From Palsa-504 sp963800415 (GTDB lineage: Bacteria; Actinomycetota; Actinomycetes; Streptosporangiales; Streptosporangiaceae): a stretch of DNA of 64,000 nucleotides. Under the pieces are notes generated by a model that was not told the DNA's origin, searched no databases, and saw nothing but the letters and a program-made list of their open reading frames with translations. How positions within the stretch are numbered: position 1 is the first letter of the stretch; each line of letters begins with the position of its first letter. Of the stretch, positions 15,067 through 23,653 are shown piece by piece. The translations under genes were made by a program, and so were the position numbers. The stretch spans positions 1 through 64,000 of the forward strand of contig CAWDBS010000033.1 in the NCBI GenBank assembly GCA_963800415.1. The letters run 5' to 3'.

Positions 15067-16801
15067 GTAGTACCTAACTCAGCGTTTTGGTGCGTAGTCC
15101 TCGAGGCCGAAGAGGTCGTAGAGGCGGCGCTGGGTGGCGTCTTGCTCGGTGAGCATGCGCCGGGCGCGGGGCCGTCCCCGCTCGCCCTGGTAGAGGAGCA
15201 CGGTCTCTTCGATCCCGGAAAGGCTGGAGAGCAGCGCGCGCACCGAGAGGTGGAGCCCTGCTTTGCCGGCCTCGCGCACCATGAGCTTCGCGACCATGAG
15301 GCCGAGCACGCAGTAAAAGACATGGACGCGGATCTTGTGCTCGGTGAAGTGGAACATCGGCGAGAACGAGACGACCTTCGGGTCCTTCATCTGGCGGAAG
15401 TCGCCCTCGACGGCCTCCTGGGAGCGGTAGTCGGCGACGATCTGTGCGGTCGGGGCCTGCTCGGGGGTCTTGTCGCTGAAGAGGATCCGCTTGCCGAACA
15501 GCTCGGTCTCCAGCGCGGCGCGGGCCTTGTCGTCGGTGGAGAAGCTGAGGCGGAGCTCGGCCGGCGCCTCGCCCGTCAGCGTGGTCGCAACCACCCGGGA
15601 CACCCAGCGCGGGGCGAGGATGGCGGCGATCTCGGCCTCCACCTTCTCCCTGGCCTTGCGGGTCCTTCCGCGGGCGAGGCGGGCCTGGACCTCGCCGAGC
15701 TGGCGGTGCACCTTGGCGAGGGTCTGGTCGAAGCCCCGGGACTGCTTCTCGTGCAGGCCGTCTGAGTGGCAGGCGACAAGGCGGCGCGTTCGTCCGAAGA
15801 CGACCTTTGTGGTCTCGAAGGCCCTCAGCCCGGGGAAGGCCTCCTCGTCGACGACCCGGTAGCGGCCGGCTCCGATGGCAAGGAGCCCGGGGTGGTCCGA
15901 CGGCGGCAGCGAGCCGACGAAGGAAAGCGGTCCGCCGTCGAGCAGCTCGTAGTTGTCGTCGGAGTTCTGCCCGGCGTCGTAGACCAAGGTGAGGCGCGCG
16001 CCCTCGCGGTCCGCGCCCGCGACCCCGAGTGCCCCGAAGCGGGCGACGAGCTCGCGCACCATCGACCCGAACTGGGTGACGTCGGGGCGGTTGCCCGGGT
16101 AGGCGTGGCTGACGAGGGGGACGCCGCCGTCTCTCGAGACGACGAGGCCGAGCCCGCAGATGCGCAGGTCGCTTCTTTTCTGCTTGGAATGGCCGCGCTG
16201 GGCGATCGGGGCACGCTCGTTGCCCGAGTCGATCCAGGTGGCGAAGTTCGTCATGTCGAGCACGAGCCCCGAGAGGTCGATCGAGAAGGTCTCGACCATC
16301 CCCGCGACGATGCGGCGCTCGATCTCGGCCAGGTCCTCCTCGCCGATCGCGTCCATCGCGTCCCAAAAGCGCCGATGGCCGAGCGCGGCGGGGGAAAGGC
16401 GCAGCCACCGGTCACCAGCGGTCTTCTGCCACCACTGGGAAAAGGCGAGCTTCGAGCAGGGATCGACCACCCGGTTCAAGGCCGCGAGCGCGATGTAGGT
16501 CCCGGCCGGCGCCCCCGCGTCGGCGCGGCGTGAGCCGACAACCTCGTCGACGGTCTCTGCCACCCGAAGGCGCCGGAGCATCTGCCATACCGCCGCGACG
16601 TCGCCGAAAGCGAGGTGGCGGCTGCGATCGGGCTCGCCGGGACCGGACTCAGACAGACGGGCGGCGATCTCCTCCGCCGAGCCGAGATAGCGCTGGGAGA
16701 CGATCCGGGGCTTGCCGTCGACCCGGGCGGACTCGGCCAGGTAGTAGTAGGTCTTCCCGTCCTGCTTCTTGCCGACGATGAATGCCATATCTAGGTACTA
16801 C
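15067..16801 (-). mobile_element. IS1634-family insertion sequence
   Basis: A complete transposase gene is bounded by a perfect 10-base terminal inverted repeat, GTAGTACCTA at 15067-15076 and TAGGTACTAC at 16792-16801. The ends lie 12 and 3 bases outside the coding region, which is tight and typical of compact IS elements. I could not find a clear target-site duplication immediately outside these ends; the true tips may extend a few bases further, because a weaker similarity (CTG...) continues outwards. The element separates the 14.4-kb gene from the K+ channel. Confidence 0.8.
15079..16788 (-). CDS. IS1634 family transposase
   Basis: 569-residue DDE transposase (IS4 superfamily, IS1634 group). 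The N-terminus MAFIVGKKQDGKTYYYLAES and the segment RIVSQRYLGS are diagnostic. The catalytic core includes GLVLDMTNFATWID (first Asp), LVYDAGQNSDDNYELL (second Asp) and YRSQEAVEGDFRQMKDP (the Y-x(2)-R-x(6)-E region), then the C-terminal HVFYCVLGLMVAKLM. The gene is intact, so the element may still be active. Its codon use and GC are close to the surroundings, so it is not obviously a recent import from a low-GC host. Confidence 0.93.
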   Translation of the reverse strand: MAFIVGKKQDGKTYYYLAESARVDGKPRIVSQRYLGSAEEIAARLSESGPGEPDRSRHLAFGDVAAVWQMLRRLRVAETVDEVVGSRRADAGAPAGTYIALAALNRVVDPCSKLAFSQWWQKTAGDRWLRLSPAALGHRRFWDAMDAIGEEDLAEIERRIVAGMVETFSIDLSGLVLDMTNFATWIDSGNERAPIAQRGHSKQKRSDLRICGLGLVVSRDGGVPLVSHAYPGNRPDVTQFGSMVRELVARFGALGVAGADREGARLTLVYDAGQNSDDNYELLDGGPLSFVGSLPPSDHPGLLAIGAGRYRVVDEEAFPGLRAFETTKVVFGRTRRLVACHSDGLHEKQSRGFDQTLAKVHRQLGEVQARLARGRTRKAREKVEAEIAAILAPRWVSRVVATTLTGEAPAELRLSFSTDDKARAALETELFGKRILFSDKTPEQAPTAQIVADYRSQEAVEGDFRQMKDPKVVSFSPMFHFTEHKIRVHVFYCVLGLMVAKLMVREAGKAGLHLSVRALLSSLSGIEETVLLYQGERGRPRARRMLTEQDATQRRLYDLFGLEDYAPKR

Positions 16802-16969
16802 CATAACAGCCGGCAAATCGCGAGCCTCTGAGCTGGGTAAACGCGCTGGTCAGCGGTGTCTTTTGAAAGAATTTCTTGAGCGGCGGGAGATCACCTCAAC
16901 GGGTTATCCCGGAAACCTCCGCTAGCTCCGCATGGTGATGCTGGTGAGGCGCCGGGTGCTGGGAGGGCG

Positions 16970-17536
16970 TCACTTGGCGGCCGGGCCGTCGCCGCCGCCT
17001 GTGCCGGATCTTCGTTGCCGGCCGCGGTGCACCGCCCCCAGCAGCACCCGCGCGCCGGCGCCCAGCAGTGCCAGGTCGGCGAGCATCTGGACGATGAGCA
17101 CGACCCGGGCGGTCTCGGATTTGGCAGTGATGTCGCCGAAGCCCACCGTGGTGAAGACGGTCACGCTGAAGTACAGGGCGTCGGTGCGGGTCAGCGGCTG
17201 GGTGAAGTTCGCCGCGGAGGCTCGTTCCATCAGGAAGTACGTTGATGCGAACAGCAGCAGGTAGAGGGGAATGATCAATCCCAGCGCCTCGGCCGCCCGC
17301 AGGCCCGGGTAGCGCGAGCCGGCGATCGCCCGGACCTGCCATACCGTGAGGCCCGCGAAGACCAGCAGGCCGATCAGCAGGCGCACCGCTGTGCCGGTGT
17401 CCACCGGCCGGTCCAGCGGCAGCAGGTAGTAAAGAACCACCAGCACCGTCGTGACAGCCACGCCGCGCAGCACCGCGGCGATGATGAGCCGCCTTCGCTT
17501 GGCGGGCGGCAGTTCCTGGTTCGGCTGATCGGTCAT
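16970..17536 (-). CDS. Two-TM-core potassium channel family protein
   Basis: 188-residue ion channel with about four membrane helices: VAVTTVLVVLYYLLPLD, LLIGLLVFAGLTVWQV, ALGLIIPLYLLLFASTYFLM and VVLIVQMLADLALLGAGARV. The pore loop FSVTVFTTVGFGDITAKSE holds the selectivity filter TVGFGD of the Ion_trans_2 family. It would assemble as a tetramer and conduct K+. No RCK/TrkA domain follows; the C-terminus is a short basic tail. The start ATG at 17536 has GGGGGAAAT upstream. Regulatory repeat B (17817-17950) lies about 280 bases upstream and points towards this gene. Confidence 0.9.
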   Translation of the reverse strand: MTDQPNQELPPAKRRRLIIAAVLRGVAVTTVLVVLYYLLPLDRPVDTGTAVRLLIGLLVFAGLTVWQVRAIAGSRYPGLRAAEALGLIIPLYLLLFASTYFLMERASAANFTQPLTRTDALYFSVTVFTTVGFGDITAKSETARVVLIVQMLADLALLGAGARVLLGAVHRGRQRRSGTGGGDGPAAK

Positions 17537-17816
17537 ATTTCCCCCGCGAAGCGTAGTGAGAGCTCAAGGCTGGCTAGCCAGCCGCCAGCCCTTTCGGCTA
17601 GTCATTTCCTGGCCGCGCGGGCCAGGTGCTCACCCGTGCGAACCCGATCTAGCCGGTCGCTGTACCGGTTGGCTGCCGATCCGGCACCTGTTCCTCTCTC
17701 TGTCATGCCGAAGGGACTTTGCATGAGGTCGCTGAGCCAGACCTTCGTCTGATTGCGTGTCCTTGCCGGGTTCCCGGGCCCCGCTGCCGCCGGGATGCGG
17801 TTATCCGGGTCATCAA

Positions 17817-17950
17817 ACGTTGCCGCACCAGGCTGTTGTGCGCACCACCCGGGCATCACCCAGGGAGGGGTGATCTGCGGTGATCGTGATAGCCCGATGG
17901 GCCGAGGCGTCCGCGTGGCTAGCCCTCGCGTGCCTGCAAGGACGTTGATT
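17817..17950 (-). repeat. Regulatory repeat copy B (long form, inverted)
   Basis: Reverse-complement copy of repeat A. On the minus strand it reads ATCACCC (17874-17868), GGGTGAT (17861-17855) and GGGTGGT (17850-17844), then GTGCGGCAACGT (17828-17817), with spacings identical to copies A and E. It lies upstream of the leftward K+ channel gene. The rest of the 17537-18009 gap holds no supported gene; a 229-codon minus-strand frame through it is probably chance. GGGACTTT at 17713-17720 is a possible DosR-like half-site. Confidence 0.75.
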
Positions 17951-18009
17951 TGAGACTGGGCCGCCGGGCGACCTGGGACGCCGCACTCCCGGGAGCAGGG
18001 GCCGCCGGA

Positions 18010-18040
18010 TTCACCCTGCCGCGGGTGATCGGTAGGTGAT
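18010..18040 (+). promoter_or_regulatory. Regulatory element copy C (short form)
   Basis: TTCACCC (18010), GGGTGAT (18023) and AGGTGAT (18034) repeat the half-site arrangement of copies A, B, D and E with the same 13- and 11-base spacing. Downstream it shares a different flank with copy D (CGGCAGCCGATAGTGGGCCTGAGCGCCAC against CGCAGCCGAGAGTGGGCGTGAGCGCCAC, differing at few positions). It lies about 60 bases before the small gene near 18101. Confidence 0.7.
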
Positions 18041-18157
18041 GCCCGGGCGGCACCGGCAGCCGATAGTGGGCCTGAGCGCCACCCACGAAAGGCAGGTGAG
18101 GTCACGAAACGTCTCGGCGTATACGAGCTCAAGATCCGTGGAGTCGCCAGCGACGTC

Positions 18158-18340
18158 GTGCGGGCCGAGTTCGATGACGTGGAGCTGTGGGAGGTCCCGG
18201 GGGCTACCTGGTTGCGAACCGGCCGAGCCGACACGGCGGCACTGTACGGGCTGATCAGGCGCATCGAGACGCTCGGGCTGGTCTTGCTCAAGGTGGACGC
18301 GGTCGACGCCGGCGAATCAGACGACCGCGCCCCCTCGTAG
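18158..18340 (+). CDS. Small conserved-type protein, start uncertain
   Basis: At least 60 residues (RAEFDDVELWEVPGATWLRT, ending with LYGLIRRIETLGLVLLKVDA). The pattern (small beta-rich domain closed by a helix Ala-Leu-x-Gly-Leu-x-x-Arg-Ile) is that of small actinobacterial proteins often encoded beside stress regulators; I cannot name it. The same frame stays open upstream to about 18101 and reads TKRLGVYELKIRGVAS, clearly coding-like and next to GGCAGGTGAG, yet there is no ATG/GTG/TTG in frame there. Either translation starts at GTG 18158, or a base is missing near 18098. Regulatory copy C lies just upstream. Confidence 0.5.
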   Translation: MRAEFDDVELWEVPGATWLRTGRADTAALYGLIRRIETLGLVLLKVDAVDAGESDDRAPS

Positions 18341-18372
18341 CGGCCCGACGGGCAGCGGAGGTCAGCAGCCGG

Positions 18373-18696
18373 GTGCGTCAGGTGGAGGCAGTCCTAGCAT
18401 GGACCAGATCACAGACCGGGGATGGGGGGTGCGATCCAGCGTTCCACGTACTGGACCGCTACGCCGAAGCTGAGCTCAACCGAACGGGCCCAGAAAGCCG
18501 GTTCCCTGGAGTGGCCGCGCACCTGCGCCGCTGCGAAGCCTGCCATCAGGATTACCGGGGGCTGCTGGCCGCCGTAGAAGGGCTGCGCGCCCGGCCCGCT
18601 CGCGAGATGACCGTGATGGGGGCTTCTGCTGCCCGGTCAGATCAGCCCGCGGGCTTCGCCCTCGCGGACCGCATCGGCCCTGGAGCTGACGTATAG
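18373..18696 (+). CDS. Putative zinc-binding (anti-sigma-like) small protein
   Basis: About 107 residues from GTG 18373. It has CDPAFHVLDRYAEAEL followed by FPGVAAHLRRCEACHQDYRG, an H-x(3)-C-x-x-C zinc-finger pattern as in ZAS anti-sigma factors and related soluble actinobacterial proteins. No membrane helix follows, so a membrane anti-sigma factor is unlikely; a soluble zinc protein is favoured. The last 60 bases overlap the 3' end of the LAL regulator gene on the other strand. The tail after the finger is not conserved-looking and may be extended by a lost stop. It sits behind copy C and the small gene before it. Confidence 0.55.
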   Translation: MRQVEAVLAWTRSQTGDGGCDPAFHVLDRYAEAELNRTGPESRFPGVAAHLRRCEACHQDYRGLLAAVEGLRARPAREMTVMGASAARSDQPAGFALADRIGPGADV

Positions 18697-21226
18697 CTTG
18701 CGGTAGATGCTCTTCATGTGCGACTTGAGCGTGTTGGCAGAGACGAACAGCGCGCCGGCGATTTCCGTGGTGGTGAGCCGGCTGGCCAGCAGCCGGAGCA
18801 CCTCCAGTTCACGGTCGCTCAGGAGCCCGCCGGGCAGCAGGCCGGCCGGGCCCTTCGCTGAAGCGGCGGCCGCCTCTGCGCGCACCGAAAGCTCATCGAC
18901 GTAGGGCTTGAGACCGCCGCCGGCGGGCAGCGAACGGAGCAACGCGGCGATGCCGGGTCCCTGCTCGATGATGGTGGCCAGGTACCCGTGGGGCTGGGCC
19001 AGTTCCAGGGCCGTCCGCAGGTAGCCGTGCGCCCGCGAGAGTTCAGCCGCCTGTGCCCCCAGGCTCCGCAGGACCCCCCATTCCACTCGCTCGCGGATAG
19101 TGCCAGGCTCCACTGCCTCCAAGGTCTGCCCGGCCTTCGCCCACTGCCGCCGCAGGACGTGCAGCCGGGCCTGGAGCAGCCGGGACGCGGTGTTCGCCGG
19201 CAGCCGCGGGATCAGCTCGCCTGCTTCGGCTGGCGCCAGGGCAACCGCGACGCGGAACTCCTCGAGCGCGAACTGTGCCCGTACCCGGTCGTCGGGCGCG
19301 GCGAGGCCCAGGCGCGCCTGGGCCAAGGACGCCAGCGCACCCGCCCGGTCCCCCCGGGCCGTGGCCAGCCGGGCGATCCAGGTGTCGACCATGCCCTGGA
19401 TGTACGGGCGGCCGTTGATCCGTGCCCCCGCCCGTGCCGCGGCCAGCAGGGCCGCGGCGGGCTCGTGTTCGCCGCGCTCCAGGCGGATCCCCGCTTGGAT
19501 CATCTTGGCGAAGATCTGTCCTACTCCGTGCGCCACGGTGTCGTATTCCGCGGCAGCCCTTCCCACCAGGTCCAGCGCCGCGACGGCCGAGACCAGGTCG
19601 CCCTGCAGGAACGCCACCCAGGCATGGATGACGGGCGACCGGATCTCGTCCACGAGGGGAACCGGCAAGGGTGCGGGTCTCCGGTGGAGGGCGGCGGCCG
19701 CGGCCGGGAGGTCACCGGCCAGCAAGTGCGCTCCGGCTTCCTGCAGGGTCAGCTGCGCGAGCATCGGGAACAGCGGACCCTGCCCGGCCGCGGCGTCGGC
19801 CGCCTGGCGGGCCAGCCTGTTGTGCTCCAGCGCAGAATCGACGTTGCCCAGGTTGTTGTAGTAGGCCGCCCAGGTGCCGTGCGCCATAGCGTCCAGGCCC
19901 GGTGGCAGGGCTGGGTGGGCCTGGTTCACCTTGGTGAGCCAGCCTTCGGCCTCCCGCTGTCCGGCTGACGCCAGCGGGAGCGCGAACTCGAGCAGTTGCC
20001 CGGGGTTGGCTTCCGCGGCGGCGTCGCCGAATCTGGCCAGCCACGCCCGGGCGACCGCCCTGGCCTCTTGCGCGTTGGTGAATTCCAGGATGGTGTGCAT
20101 GGAGTCGGCCAGGATTGCGGCGGCCAGCGGCATATCGGCCACCGCCATCGCGTGACGCATCGCCGCTAGCCGGTCCCCGCGCTCCTGCAACGCGGCCGCA
20201 GCCCGCAGGTGCGCGTCCCGGAACTGCGTGCCGCCGAGGGACTTCAGCCGCGCCCGCAAGAACGCCGCGAACATCGGGTGGAGCCGGAACCGCTCCCCCG
20301 CCAGGTCGACCTGGTAGATGAACAAGTCGTCACGCGACCACGCGGTCGAGGAGCCCGCGGGCGTCATCCTGGCCGCTGACAGCCTCGCAGAGCTGGGCGT
20401 CGAACTCGTCCAGGACGCAGATACTCACCAGGAAGCCGGCCAGTTCGGGCGGCAGCCTGTTCATGACCTCGTTGGCCAGGTAGTCGCTCGCCTCCTGCGT
20501 CGTCGAGGCGAAGGCGTCGATCACCTCGCGCGGATCGCCTCCGGCGCGCATCGCCAGCACGGCCATCTGCAGCCCGGCGGGCCAGCCCTCGGTGAGGGAG
20601 CGGAGCCGCCGCCCGTCGACGGGTTCGCGTCCCAGGCCCGCCAGCTCGAGCAGCTGCTCGACCTCGACCTGAGTGAACGCGAGGTCGCCGGCGCGCAGCT
20701 CGGTGATCACGCCCGCCAGCCGGAGCCGGGAGGTGGAGAACACCGGGTTGTGCTGGCTGGCCACCAGCAGACGGACATGGGCCGGCAGGCGCCGGGCAAG
20801 GCTTGCCAGCGTGCGTTGCGATGCCTCCGCGAACTGAGCGTCGTCGATGACCACCGCGGCGGCAGCAGGCAGGTCCGCCAGGTCGCGGGCGAGCGAGTCC
20901 ACCAGCTCCGGGTCATCCCACCCAGGCCGCTCCAGGATCAGCGCCGCGTCACTGCCCACGGCGGGCCACCGCGCAGCCAGGCAGGAAGTGAGCCGGGACC
21001 AGAACCGCGCCGGCTCCCCGTCGGATTCATCGCAGGACAGCCAGCAAACCTGCGCGCCCGTAGTCGTGGCCCACTCCGCGAGCAGGCTGGTCTTGCCGAA
21101 CCCGGACGGAGCCACCACGAGAATCAGCGGCTCGGCAGCGGACTCGAGCCTGCGGAGCAGGGCAGCGCGCTGCACCCGGGGCCCGGCGGGCCGGGGCACA
21201 GCGAGCTGCCGGCTCTGGACGGACAC
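18637..21226 (-). pseudogene. LuxR family regulator of the LAL/MalT type, one frameshift
   Basis: Large ATP-dependent activator read in two frames. The first part (21226 to about 20335) has Walker A APSGFGKTS near residues 39-47, Walker B AAVVIDDAQ and the STAND sensor region RLPAHVRLLVAS. The second part (about 20345 to 18637) continues directly with DDLFIYQVDLAGERFRLHPM, a TPR-like helical region, and the C-terminal LuxR helix-turn-helix LSDRELEVLRLLASRLTTTE. One base is missing around 20340 in GTCGCGTGACGACTTG. Joined it would be about 862 residues, normal for LAL regulators. It lies inside the cluster of five repeated elements, with copy D 92 bases upstream of its start, so it is the leading candidate regulator. 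Confidence 0.85.
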
Positions 21227-21317
21227 GCCGTTGTCGGTATCGATGGTATCGCCCCCTAGGCGCCTGGTCGCGGCACCCAGCCGTCACGGTCATATTGCCC
21301 GGCCAGGCGCCGCCAGG

Positions 21318-21348
21318 TTCACCCTGCCGCGGGTGATACCTGGGTGAT
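21318..21348 (+). promoter_or_regulatory. Regulatory element copy D (short form)
   Basis: TTCACCC (21318), GGGTGAT (21331) and GGGTGAT (21342) with the invariant 13/11 spacing. It lies between the leftward LAL gene and the rightward unit leading to ClC, so it could serve either or both. Its downstream flank matches copy C, including GGCAGGTG about 60 bases on, followed here by a short frame (about 21406-21459, TRRYRRRVNEVK) that parallels the start of the small gene behind copy C. Confidence 0.7.
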
Positions 21349-21517
21349 GTCCCGGCGCCACCCGCAGCCGAGAGTGGGCGTGAGCGCCACGCACGAGAGG
21401 GCAGGTGACGCGACGATACCGTCGCCGCGTAAACGAGGTCAAGACGGTAGCGCCGGCCTGACGCCGCCGCCGCGCGGAGAGGAGTAGCTATGACGGTGAC
21501 GGCTGATGGTGTCGTAG

Positions 21518-21754
21518 CTGGGGGGCCTGCTGCGCGGGTGTCTGGCCGGGCTTCTGTGCGGATGGACCCTGGCCCGGGCGCACGCCCGCTCCGGGGACCG
21601 CATCGCGCTGGCCGCCTACCTCGGCGGCTCGGCCAAGTTCGACCAGGCCATCGCCGACTTCGCCGAAACCTACGCCGACCAGAACGAACGCGACTACGCC
21701 GCGCTCCAGGCCGCCGTGAAAGAAGGCAAGGTTGAAGCAACCACCGACATCTAA
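21518..21754 (+). pseudogene. C-terminal remnant of a DUF2252 protein
   Basis: Frame 2 from about 21518 to the TAA at 21752 encodes GLLCGWTLARAHARSGDRIA and then YADQNERDYAALQAAVKEGK, the characteristic end of DUF2252 proteins (roughly 400-450 residues in full). No start codon or upstream domain is present, and in-frame stops occur at 21491, 21497 and 21515, so only the last 75 or so residues survive. An alternative ATG frame from 21490 is a shadow. The piece shows that a larger gene once stood between the LAL regulator and the ClC gene, behind regulatory copy D. Confidence 0.75.
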
Positions 21755-21882
21755 GACGGCACCCAGGGCCGCGCGCCCGCTCCGGCCAGCGGCCATGCCC
21801 GAGGTGACACGAGCCCGCAGGCCGGGCTCAGCTGAGCCGGACGCCGGCGGAACGCCTGCGGGCTGGAGCGCAGGCACCTCCG

Positions 21883-23274
21883 GTGAGTGAGACGGCTGCG
21901 CCTGCGGCTGATCCGGGCGCGCTGATCCGGAGCAAGAACTACCGCGTCCTGCTCGTCATGGCCGCGGTGATCGGGGTGCTGGTGTCGTTCGCCTCCTGGT
22001 GCTTCCTGGAACTGGTCCACTGGATCCAGCAAGAGGTGTACAAGACCCTGCCCAGCGGGCTGGGATTGCATCCTGTCCCCTGGTGGTGGCCGCTGCCGGT
22101 GCTGGCCGTCGCCGGGGTGCTGACGGCCGTCGCGATCGTGCGGCTGCCCGGCCGCGGCGGCCACATCCCGTATGAGGGGATCAAGGCCGGGACGGCCAAG
22201 CCGGCCGAGCTGCCGGGCATCTTGCTGGCCGCGCTGGCCACCCTGGGCCTGGGCCTGGTGCTGGGGCCGGAGGCCCCGCTCATCGCCCTGGGCGGCGGCC
22301 TGGCGGTCCTGGCCGTGCGGCGGGTTAAGAAGGACACCCCGGACCAGGTCGTGGCGGTGCTCGCCGCGAGCGCCGCGTTCGCCGCGATCGCCACGATCTT
22401 CGGCTCGCCGGTCATCGGCGCGATCATCTTGATCGAGGCGGCCGGGCTGGGCGGGCCGATGCTGCCCCTGGTGCTGCTGCCGGGCCTGATGTCCGCCGGG
22501 ATCGGCTCGGTCGTCTTCATCGGCATGGGCCACTGGACCGGGCTCAGCTCCAGCGCCTACGCGCTGAGCCCCTTCTCGCTGCCCGCATTCTCCACCCTCA
22601 CCGCCGCGGACTTCGGCTGGGCCATCGCGCTCGCGTTCGCCGCCGCCGTGGCCACCGTCGCGATCGTCGAGGGCGCCCGCAGGTCGGCTCATATCACCAG
22701 CAGGCGGCCGTGGCTGCTGCTGCCGGCCGCCGCCCTGGCCGTCGGCGGCCTGGCGATCGCGTTCGCTCAGATCACCCACCAGCCGGCCGACCTGGTGCTG
22801 TTCTCCGGCCAGGACGCGTTCGGCTCGCTGATCAAGCAGGGCCCCACCCTGGCCCTGTCCACGCTGGCGTTCCTGCTGCTGTTCAAGGGCCTGGCCTGGA
22901 GCCTCTCACTGGGCAGCTTCCGCGGCGGCCCGACCTTCCCGGCCTTGTTCATCGGCGCGGCCGGGGGACTGCTCGCCGCGCACCTGCCCGGGTTCTCCGA
23001 GACCCCCGCCGTGGCCGTGCTGATGGCCGCCACGGCCGTGTCGATCCTGCGGCTCCCGCTGTCAGCCACCGTCATCACCCTCCTGCTGACCTCCAAAGCC
23101 GGCATCGCCACCGCCCCGCTCATCATCGTGGCCGTCGTGGTCGCCTACCTCACTATCCAGACCCTGTCCCCAGCCCCCCGCCCCGCCACGCCTGCCGCGC
23201 CGGCCGCTGAGCCCCAGCCCGCCGCACCCCCGCATACCACCGCCACCGCAAACCCAGCCGACAGTCAGACATGA
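21883..23274 (+). CDS. ClC family chloride channel/transporter
   Basis: 463-residue membrane protein with ten or more hydrophobic helices. The ClC motif LGPEAPLIALGGG (GPEAP at 128-132) keeps the gating glutamate, and GGPTFPALFIGAAGG (348-356) matches G-x-F-x-P. The first motif GSGIP is replaced by GRGGHIPYEG, as in divergent bacterial ClC proteins. The C-terminus is a Pro/Ala-rich tail without CBS domains. It would move chloride or act as a Cl-/H+ antiporter in the cytoplasmic membrane, relevant to acid or osmotic stress. GTG 21883 follows CACCTCCG without a strong ribosome-binding site. It lies beyond regulatory copy D and the DUF2252 remnant. Confidence 0.92.
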   Translation: MSETAAPAADPGALIRSKNYRVLLVMAAVIGVLVSFASWCFLELVHWIQQEVYKTLPSGLGLHPVPWWWPLPVLAVAGVLTAVAIVRLPGRGGHIPYEGIKAGTAKPAELPGILLAALATLGLGLVLGPEAPLIALGGGLAVLAVRRVKKDTPDQVVAVLAASAAFAAIATIFGSPVIGAIILIEAAGLGGPMLPLVLLPGLMSAGIGSVVFIGMGHWTGLSSSAYALSPFSLPAFSTLTAADFGWAIALAFAAAVATVAIVEGARRSAHITSRRPWLLLPAAALAVGGLAIAFAQITHQPADLVLFSGQDAFGSLIKQGPTLALSTLAFLLLFKGLAWSLSLGSFRGGPTFPALFIGAAGGLLAAHLPGFSETPAVAVLMAATAVSILRLPLSATVITLLLTSKAGIATAPLIIVAVVVAYLTIQTLSPAPRPATPAAPAAEPQPAAPPHTTATANPADSQT

Positions 23275-23423
23275 CCACCGCGTGGAGGGTGGCAAGTCGC
23301 ACCGGCGCGTTGATGAGTGCTTAGCTCTGGCCGCTGCATATCAGCCTGGTGTCCTGACAGCGGTGTTCCGGCCCGTGGCAGAAACCCCTCAAGACGGTCC
23401 CATGCTCCTGGCGGGCGACACCA

Positions 23424-23522
23424 GCCATGCGAGCGCGCCTGCCCATCGGTCCCGATGACCGCAGATCACCCCCTCCGGGGTGATGCCCGGGTGGTGCGCA
23501 GAAAGGCCCGGTGCGGCAACGT
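23424..23522 (+). repeat. Regulatory repeat copy E
   Basis: ATCACCC (23465), GGGTGAT (23478) and GGGTGGT (23489), then GTGCGGCAACGT (23511-23522), all with the same spacing as copies A and B. Upstream similarity to A and B reaches back to about 23424 (GCGAGCGCGCCTGCCCATCG). It lies about 130 bases before the DUF1254 gene. The remaining bases of the 23275-23653 gap hold no supported gene. Confidence 0.72.
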
Positions 23523-23653
23523 TGTTTACGTGCCGGCGAGACTGCCGTCGGGAGCCTGGGCTGTTCAGGTAACCGTGTGTTAGACGGTCAGGCCGGCCGC
23601 GCGTACCGGTAGCGATCCGGTGCTGGGTTCCATCAGCAGAAGGGGATACGGAG

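Noticed and set aside
17602..18291. Minus-strand frame of 229 codons between the channel and the small gene
   Set aside because: It spans regulatory copies B and C, which are repeats, and has no domain or ribosome-binding site.
20330..20367. Programmed frameshift in the LAL regulator
   Set aside because: No slippery heptamer or downstream structure is visible at GTCGCGTGACGACTTG; a mutation or read error is simpler.
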